The translations under genes and the position numbers were made by a program. A stretch of 64,000 bases of DNA, taken from Mactromeris polynyma (lineage: Eukaryota > Mollusca > Bivalvia > Venerida > Mactridae). The notes beneath the pieces were generated by a model that worked only from the letters and a program-made list of their open reading frames with translations, was not told where the DNA came from and did no database searches. The first letter of the stretch is position 1, and each line of letters starts with the position of its first letter. The stretch covers positions 28,694,905 through 28,758,904 of the forward strand of contig JASFXZ010000005.1 of NCBI GenBank assembly GCA_032209605.1, written 5' to 3'. Below are positions 57,484 to 64,000 of this stretch, in pieces.

Positions 57484-60400
57484 TCATTCGACATCAAATG
57501 GAGCACATTCGTGGGTCACTACACCTGCTCGCACAAGCGTTACCATCTCTTCCAGCTTATGGAACGATGGCAGCCAAAACAAATGATTCTGGATCGGGCC
57601 AGAAACATACTGCAGTACTTCATCCATTCCATTAGTGCTGAAATGTCCAATGACAAGACCAAAAACTATCGCGTCCTTTTGAAGAGATTTAGCAGCGGCG
57701 ATAGCTTGTGGTGCGTTGTTAGAGTGTCCATCAGTCAGAATAAGTACTTCTTGTCTGACATAGTCGTCATCGAGTCTAGCCCCTGTAATAATCAAGACAC
57801 GTATTTTAATTCCCTCTTCGTGTGTTTGAGTTGTTGTACGCCATTTTTCAACATAATTTCAGTTATGTATAGCGGTTAGTTGACTTCACCAGTGTTCCTG
57901 GGTTATCTACCAGTACTTATCTGTTCTTCCAAAGCAATTGACAACATCCCACATGAATTATAGGTGAATAAAATAAGTAATGACTTTGGATGCAATCATT
58001 TGTCATGGAGAGCCTACGGCTCAACCGAGATTCCAACCTATGTTCTCAAGACTAGCAGTTGGGTGTTCTGCCGACTGAGCGGGTGGGCATATGCATATCA
58101 TTCCAAATTCAGCAAATCCCTGTATCCTACTTGGCTAATCCGACGCGTTCACGCATGCAGGAACGCCCAAATTGCATTGACCACGGACTATTTTCGACCT
58201 GAATCTAGGGTAAACAATATGGAAAAGTTGGGTACAGTATTTTCTCAAGCAACAACTATATTGTGTATTTATTTGCAAATTCACCACATATTTTAGAAAC
58301 ACGTTTAGTTAGTTACATCATGTATTTATCGGCGAATTCAGTGTATTGACGACAAAAACATCATTTGGAATTATAACGATTAAATCTTTTAAGCCCGTAG
58401 TAAATATTCTATATTTAAAATTTGTTATTCTTGACCTTGAAAAAACAAACAAAAAGATTAATAGACGCAATCAGAGCTAGCAAAATTGTTGCGATCTTAA
58501 GGTTAGGATTTGTTGTGCAACATAAACATTGTCGAGATGTTATGATTGCCGGTCACTCGATTACGTTACGCTACAGTAACTCTGATACATTTACACGCAT
58601 GTTCGTGACTGTTACATTAAACCAAGTCTTCTTAATTGCAACGCCGGACAATCTTCCGTTCGGATGAATGATAATACTACTCACTAAATAAATCTTGAAA
58701 TATACTATAGAGCTGCTATTCGACGGAGATGTTAAGGCAAACACTATTATTTTCATCTGGTTTTCATACAACATTGTTATGTTTACAGTAATAAGCATAA
58801 GGCCTCTGCCCTGATCAAAATGTTATATTTGCAAACATAACACCATCGCAATAATTGTGTTAATTATGCAAATAGCAAAGACATGTCAGTACGGTTGCGA
58901 CGAGTAACAAACACCAGTAACTTATATACAAGTTTACTCCTACGAGTTCAAATAACTCTAAGTCTCCAAAAGGAACCTGATTGAAAGAATAAAAACAAAA
59001 CACTACTGCTAACTTCATGTTAGTGCTCAGAATAAACATGTTTGGCTTTATACTTCTTTTAATTGCTAGAGCCCTCGGATAATACTTATTTCACATGCAC
59101 AGTATTGGATGACATCTTTCAAACAAATTCGGAAGTACAACTTATAACTCAGTTGATTTAACGAAGAATCTTACCTTCACCAAGCATGGCTCTAGCAAGG
59201 TCAAAGGCTTCTGCAGTGTTTGTTCCTCCTCCAGTGTACTCGATCCTTCTAACAGCTTGTAAAGTTGAGAAGGTGGTAGTGTATGCATTGAAATCAAATA
59301 TTTCAGTGGCAGAACTGGAATAGCGTATAACAGCTAACTTATGAATGTCGCCGTCAAATGGTGTAGTTGTTGGACACATCAATTCTAGCACATTGACTAA
59401 TTGATCGAGTGCGCTCCTGAAATCACCACGTCCTATGCTGCCAGATGCGTCCAAGATAACAAGTAAGTCCCGACGTTGGCCGATTTCGGTTTGACGAATT
59501 GAGCGCGAGCGACGAACAGCATGTGGAAATAAAAAATTATTGATAAAAGCTTCTGCAACTTGTTCTGTTGTCACTGGAGTGCCTGAAATAAGGAATATTA
59601 CATTTCATAATTTTTTTATGATAGTTTTTGCATTTGTATGGCAGTTTGTTAAACTTTTAAGCACCAACAACATGGCGGATAAAGACTTTAACTGTTAGTC
59701 ACGTTTTAAGTTTGTGCGTTTCTTCTAATACGTATACATTGTAGGCATGATATTAAAAGACCACCACAGGGACAGCCAAAGGGGGTCGTTTATTTCTCTC
59801 TTTTTTGAAGTAACGATAAAAGCAGGCGAATCAGCACAAAATGACATCTCGCGTATTTCTTACCGGGGCATGAACTGTAAATACATGCCCACAAAAAACG
59901 ACGTTTGTCGCTTAGGAATGTTGGTTATGCTTTGCAATCCATTTAAATTCACACTCGCGCTCAAGCGGATGCATATGCAACGATTTGTGCATGTCGTTTT
60001 AAAACTGTGGGGCCGAGTATTTACCTGGTCGTACATGTATTGTTCACTTAATTGTTTAAAGGATAATGCTTGAATGCAGTTGTGAATTATTGGGCAGAGA
60101 AATGCCGCCCCATGGGATTATGTGAATCCGATCATTTAATGGATCATTAATGCCTCGGGATAGAACGTTTTCTGGATCGTACAATTGGTGGTAATTTGGC
60201 CAACGAACGACCAATCGGAAATGTTTGCTACGATTTCCATTTGCATACTGCGTGATTGCTCTTAAGACTAGTTGTAGGTCATCGTACGATCGGAGAAAAT
60301 CGATCGCAATATCAATCTTAGGTAATCGTGCGATCAGCTACCGATCGTACGATCAATCGTGGCGACCTGCAACCGCTCGCACGATCGATCGCAACAAGAG

Positions 60401-61664
60401 GTCGCACGATAACCTACCGTTGATCATGCGATCGATCTTCTCCAATCGTTGATGATCGCCCTACCACGCGCACCGCCGATCGTACGATGACCTACCACCA
60501 ATCTTAAGAACAATTGATAGACGGCATAACCAATCGTCAGGTGGCAGGACCGGTAGCACGATCAATCGTGCGACTACTTGACCAACGATCATGCACGACT
60601 GGTGGTGCGTCCATACGCGACTGGTGGTACGACCCTGTAAGACCTGTATGCGACCTCTTACGATTTAGAATCGCAGGTCAGAAGTTTTGAACACGACCAT
60701 CGACCTAGCTTCGATTGATTTCGGTCTGGTGATCACCCACGACATCTGCGACCAGTCGTGCGCTCTATCTACGATTTGCCCACGATTCCATTTTTTTCCG
60801 ATCGCAACTAGGTCGTAACCTGGTCGCATGCCCGCTGTGACTGAGCCCTGAACTATATTTTTACTTATCGGGAATGGCTTGATGCGGTCGCTAGTCGCAT
60901 TATAGAAAAGTCGTTTAATTGATACAATTAACTCAGTAAAAACTCTCGGGTGGGAATTAAAGTCGCTAGTATAGTCTACCTTAGTTGGTTGCAGTACAAT
61001 TTATTATAAAAAAATGTGATTTTAAATACCAGTTAGCTTACTTGTGTCTATAGTTGTTCAGCATTAGACGTAGGTTCGCAATCGGTTGGTTTTGTTGTCG
61101 TTAGATGTAAATTCGAATTCGAATTACTTTATTATAAACCAAAATACGCAGTTATACCTTATGACATTATTATCTAATCTAATAGTTGAGTGTTCAACTC
61201 TGTCAAGCTTATTTTATAAACATTCGACGATATTCGTTCAGCCGTTTCTTTCAAGTCGGTTCGCAATAGGTTGGTTTTGTTGTCGCCAGATGTAAATTCG
61301 AATTTGAATTACGTCCTTGTTACATATGCTATACTTTCAACAAATGATTTACTATTTACACTTTTTGAAATGATTATCAAATGAAACAGTTTATTGTCCA
61401 GTTCAGTCAAAAAAATTGTTGACACTGAAGAATGTTAACCTTACCCGTCTGTTTTGTCTCGCTCAAATCCGGACACTCAATTCCACCATTTGCTGGCGTT
61501 CGTAACACTGATCTTGTCCTTATTGCCGTGTCTGCAAAGATAGGCTCTGACCAGGATGTCCATTCGGTGATCAAACAGTCGACGGGACGAGAGGATTTAG
61601 CACCCCAAGCATGCGCCTCTGTAATCAACAACAGAACTACTGCGAGCAATTTAAAGGATTCCAT
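57484..61664 (-). CDS. Secreted TSP1-like / von Willebrand factor A domain protein
   Basis: The coding exons are 61664-61445, 59582-59175 and 57782-57484 (220+408+299 nt), with GT-AG junctions and matching phases, giving 308 residues. Residues 1-19 are a signal peptide (hydrophobic AVVLLLI, cut after AHA). Residues 29-72 follow a thrombospondin type 1 pattern (ITEWTSWSE, TRTRSVL-like, P-x-NGG-x-x-CPDL) but keep only Cys30 and Cys64. Residues 112-295 are a vWA domain with a full MIDAS: DASGS 118-122, Thr194 in GGGTNT, Asp227 in LTDG. Its GGGTNT and LTDG blocks resemble matrilin/SVEP1-type domains. It is likely an extracellular adhesion or matrix protein binding a divalent cation. I used the ATG at 61664 because it begins the signal peptide. 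The ligand and ortholog are unknown. Confidence 0.9.
60255..60514. repeat. Imperfect palindrome of about 260 bp in the vWA gene intron 1
   Basis: Outer arms 60255-60293 and 60476-60514 are reverse complements at 35 of 39 positions (ATTGCTCTTAAGACTAG start). Inner arms match too: CGATCGGAGAAAATCGATCG at 60287 against the reverse of CGATCGATCTTCTCCAATCG ending at 60448. It contains the 12-bp perfect palindrome GATCGTACGATC at 60343. Confidence 0.75.
60515..60850. repeat. CGATCG/CGTGCGA-rich continuation
   Basis: GATCAATCGTGCGAC, CGATCATGCACGACTGG, GTCGTGCGC, CCGATCGCAACTAGGTCG and CCTGGTCGCATG continue the word style of the palindrome. It ends near GTGACTGAGCCCTGA. The CpG density is far above the flanks. 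It may be part of one large mobile element. Confidence 0.5.
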
Positions 61665-61719
61665 CTTCAAGTAGTAAACGGGAAGAAATGGTGTTTCTAA
61701 TCTGTAGGGAAATAAAATA

Positions 61720-62900
61720 AATCGTCAATGTTGATAAATGTTGTTGCAACGTTTGTGTAACATTCAGCGATTAAAACAACATTCTTAAATACAGATATAA
61801 AGTTTAATTTTTGGTTTTGGTCCCTCTTTAATGTTACTATAGTAACACAATTTGTTTGCTTATTTAACATTTTGTTATGCCCCATCTACGATATAAAACA
61901 TTGTTATAGGTTACCGATTCACTAAACAAAACGGATCAATGCGCGTACATTGCAACCTCTCCAGATATCCTTCTGTGATATGCATATTTTGACTGTGAAA
62001 GGCTAAAATTCTTAAAGAAAGGAAAGAGAACACTGTTCCTTAATGTCATTATACTGGAATCTCAACAAAATCAGCACAATAATTTTAACCGTAATTTAGG
62101 TACACATTGTTTAAATAAATACAATTTAAGAACAAAAATTGGACAGAACAGTTACAGGTTTCCAAAAATGTACAGATCATGATATATTGGTGTATAAACT
62201 TTGTCGGTTCTTTGTCTACATGGGCATGAACTATCATAATGTTTATATCGCGGACAATATCGATCGTTGATTTGTTTATTTACGGGAACATTTGTTTAGA
62301 CTACGTTTTTAAAGTCAAAATACTTTAACGATGGATAAATCTTCATACAACCATAGTTTGAACATGTATACATTTCTATTTCAATGCTCTTTGTTATTAA
62401 ACACCTCCACAAAAATACAGGTGTATTATCTTAACATGAAGCTGTTGCTCATGAAAGGTTGCTTTCATTTGGACAGGTCGCGCGGTATATTGTAGGAAAG
62501 AAAGACAATACCCAAATGTACTAAGTTTACTAATAGATAATAAGTATTAGATAACGTACTGTCATTTCCTAAATGTATGAACAACGTCAATGAAATATTT
62601 TACATCAACAAATTAATTCACGAACCGATGTTCTATAATCCAGCATTTAATAAATGTATTATTTATTTTTGTCATTATAATGTTTAACTATTGAAATACA
62701 TGTATATAATTATATGGCTATCGAAAATAAAGTATTTTTTGATACATGATTTGTACACGAATGTGACAGTAATGACAATGCATACAATTTATGCAAATAC
62801 ATGAATATGAAGTATATGTAATATAATATATTATCATGTAAATTGTAACTGGCATAAGATAGAAATCAAAATATGACGAGGCATCAATTTTAAAACAAAC
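61720..62900 (-). other. Putative 5' UTR intron of the vWA gene
   Basis: The coding exon is preceded on the reverse strand by an acceptor (TTTATTTCCCTACAG, so the exon would begin at 61701). No internal exon or repeat is evident in this AT-rich stretch. Confidence 0.4.
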
Positions 62901-62904
62901 ATAC

Positions 62905-63015
62905 CTTTTATTACAAGTCTTTCAATATCACACACTGTGTCTATACCGAGTACTGAACTGAAAGGTTCCGAACAGTTGACTTCTTACTATGCATGAAACC
63001 GAGTACGTATATATA
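62905..63015 (-). promoter_or_regulatory. Probable first exon and TATA box of the vWA gene
   Basis: TATATATA at 63008-63015 on the reverse strand lies about 30 bases before a plausible start near 62980. The segment down to 62905 ends AATAAAAG and is followed by GTATGT, a good donor. Joined to the acceptor at 61701 it would give a non-coding first exon. Transcript data are needed to place the start. Confidence 0.4.
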
Positions 63016-63491
63016 CATTTTTGTACATGAACACGATATCATCCCCTCCCACAAAACCCTTCTCAAACACATTATTGGCCGAATTTTAGATGTTGAGTCC
63101 CGCCTTAACTTCCTGGTGAAGCCAAGTCGAATACATTGACGACGCCAACACGTGGATAGCGGGGTTTTCAAAACGAAGCGCTCTAAGCTATGTATTTACT
63201 TTCTACTTGTCATTTTAAACCTTCCGTCTCGGTGGTTTTAAGGAAATGTGATGACGATATACATATTAAAAGAATTTGAGAAACGTTAGGTATATATATA
63301 TACTTTTATTACCTCCATATCTGGAGAGCACAACAATATGTACATCAACATTTAAATACACTGTGTATACATGTAAACACATACAAACAAACTGGCATAA
63401 AAAAAATGCATCAAGCATCTGACCGTATTTGCTACCTTATCGAAACGAAAATTAAGGTAATCATTGAACAGCGCTCAACAAAGTCAGTTAT
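63016..63491. other. Short intergenic stretch, no gene seen
   Basis: It lies between the vWA promoter and the LINE end. ATATATATATAC near 63293 is simple sequence. Confidence 0.35.
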
Positions 63492-63534
63492 GTCTCACTA
63501 ATAAGTGCAGCTTACGATAAACGGTTAGTGAGAC
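63492..63534. repeat. 10-bp perfect stem around the LINE stop codon
   Basis: GTCTCACTAA at 63492-63501 and TTAGTGAGAC at 63525-63534 are exact reverse complements around a 23-base loop that contains the stop codon of the LINE frame. Confidence 0.6.
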
Positions 63535-64000
63535 TATACAGAGTTACAGCAACGGTGTTGTTAGTGAATGTAACACCGTTATTTTCAACAGCGAGCCCCA
63601 AGATCCTTTCACACTGGTTAAATGGGCTCAGACATATTAAATCACCAAAGAGAGCGTATCCAATACATCCAATCAGAGCGTCCCATAGTTTTGTTTGGTC
63701 ATTGGCACTACAAAAACATAAAAGATGTACAATCACATTGTCCGTATGTTGTTGACATAGTACACATTTCTTGATGTTATGTTTAGATATCCACACAGCA
63801 CATGTGCGCATGATGGTTCTGCAGACGCGTGAGAGAAATGGGGTTTCGCGACAAAGATTCCACAGATTTGAGCTTTGGTTGTAGTCAATGACGTATGGAT
63901 GTGCCCATTCATGTCCTGAACGAATGATATCTTCAATCATACGGGATGTGTTGTTAGCAGTAACATGTTGTCTGAGGATCTTATTCCACACATTCTTCGA
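63512..64000 (-). CDS. LINE reverse-transcriptase protein, C-terminal part (cut by window edge)
   Basis: The frame is open from the right edge to a TAA at 63512-63514, at least 162 codons. The key signature is CVLCQQHTDNVIVHLLCFC, a C-x2-C-x9-H-x4-C knuckle with an HLL block, as found after the reverse transcriptase domain in several non-LTR retrotransposon families. Endonuclease and reverse transcriptase domains would lie beyond 64000. No stop or frameshift interrupts the visible part, so the copy may be fairly young. The clade cannot be decided from this piece. Confidence 0.6.
   Translation of the reverse strand, partial: SKNVWNKILRQHVTANNTSRMIEDIIRSGHEWAHPYVIDYNQSSNLWNLCRETPFLSRVCRTIMRTCAVWISKHNIKKCVLCQQHTDNVIVHLLCFCSANDQTKLWDALIGCIGYALFGDLICLSPFNQCERILGLAVENNGVTFTNNTVAVTLYSLTNRLS

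Noticed and set aside
57418..57879. Plus-strand frame of 153 codons
   Set aside because: It is the shadow of the third vWA exon, whose minus-strand frame has domain motifs and splice sites.
57990..58110. Minus-strand tRNA-like SINE head (CGCTCAGTCGGCAGAACACC, GGTTGGAATCTC)
   Set aside because: Box A is plausible but box B is poor and no body or tail is visible; left as a possible decayed SINE.
62941..63171. Minus-strand 76-codon frame near the vWA promoter
   Set aside because: It overlaps the TATA box and proposed first exon and has no recognisable domain.

Overview
This is eukaryotic, animal-type DNA. It is AT-rich and gene-poor, with short exons separated by GT-AG introns, tRNA-derived SINEs, terminal-inverted-repeat MITEs, LINE remnants and many tandem arrays. 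Repeats such as the one near 1360 (ACCCCCACAAA end followed by runs of GTCGGTCGGTCTGTCGGT) and the duplicated repeat at 46.4-46.7 kb look like those common in bivalve molluscs, so a bivalve is my best guess. That rests on recall and no search was run.

Two protein genes can be assembled with confidence, both on the minus strand. The first is the ribosomal protein eL27 gene (RPL27; coding 51535 down to 45781). It has four coding exons, a 5' non-coding exon starting with a terminal oligopyrimidine tract, and a complete 136-residue product. The second is a secreted 308-residue protein (61664 down to 57484) with a signal peptide, a degenerate thrombospondin type 1 module and a von Willebrand factor A domain with an intact MIDAS. 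It probably has an upstream non-coding exon and TATA box near 62.9-63.0 kb. The right edge holds the C-terminal end of a LINE reverse-transcriptase protein (63512 to the edge, minus). A second LINE C-terminus at 10.7-11.4 kb is split by an inserted repeat. A frameshifted zinc-finger fragment sits in RPL27 intron 2. A spliced transcript of unknown nature, possibly encoding 49 residues, is proposed at 32.6-34.3 kb.

Layout: 1-16 kb is intergenic with MITE-like and R-A repeats. 16.8-17.5 kb is a MITE inflated by a 17-bp array, 18.2-18.6 kb a 77-bp array, and 20.2-22.8 kb a 63-bp satellite. 23.7-24.1 kb is a foldback element with visible target-site duplication. 25.1-27.0 kb holds GATGATAAT microsatellites and 29.3-29.6 kb a pyrimidine-rich array. 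32.6-37.6 kb is the candidate transcript followed by a 39-bp array. 38-45 kb is SINEs, MITEs and a 25-bp array. 45.5-51.8 kb is RPL27, 52-57 kb intergenic, 57.5-63 kb the vWA gene with a CGATCG-rich palindrome in an intron, and 63.5-64 kb the LINE.

The window is mainly informative about mobile DNA. One repeat (named R-A here) occurs about 13 times in 64 kb, and its core is shared with the 63-bp satellite. A 17-bp array has grown out of a MITE end. A foldback element can be compared with uninserted copies of its target in this same window. No operon-like or defence-like multi-gene system is visible. All repeat names and copy counts come from reading by eye, so boundaries are approximate unless stated.
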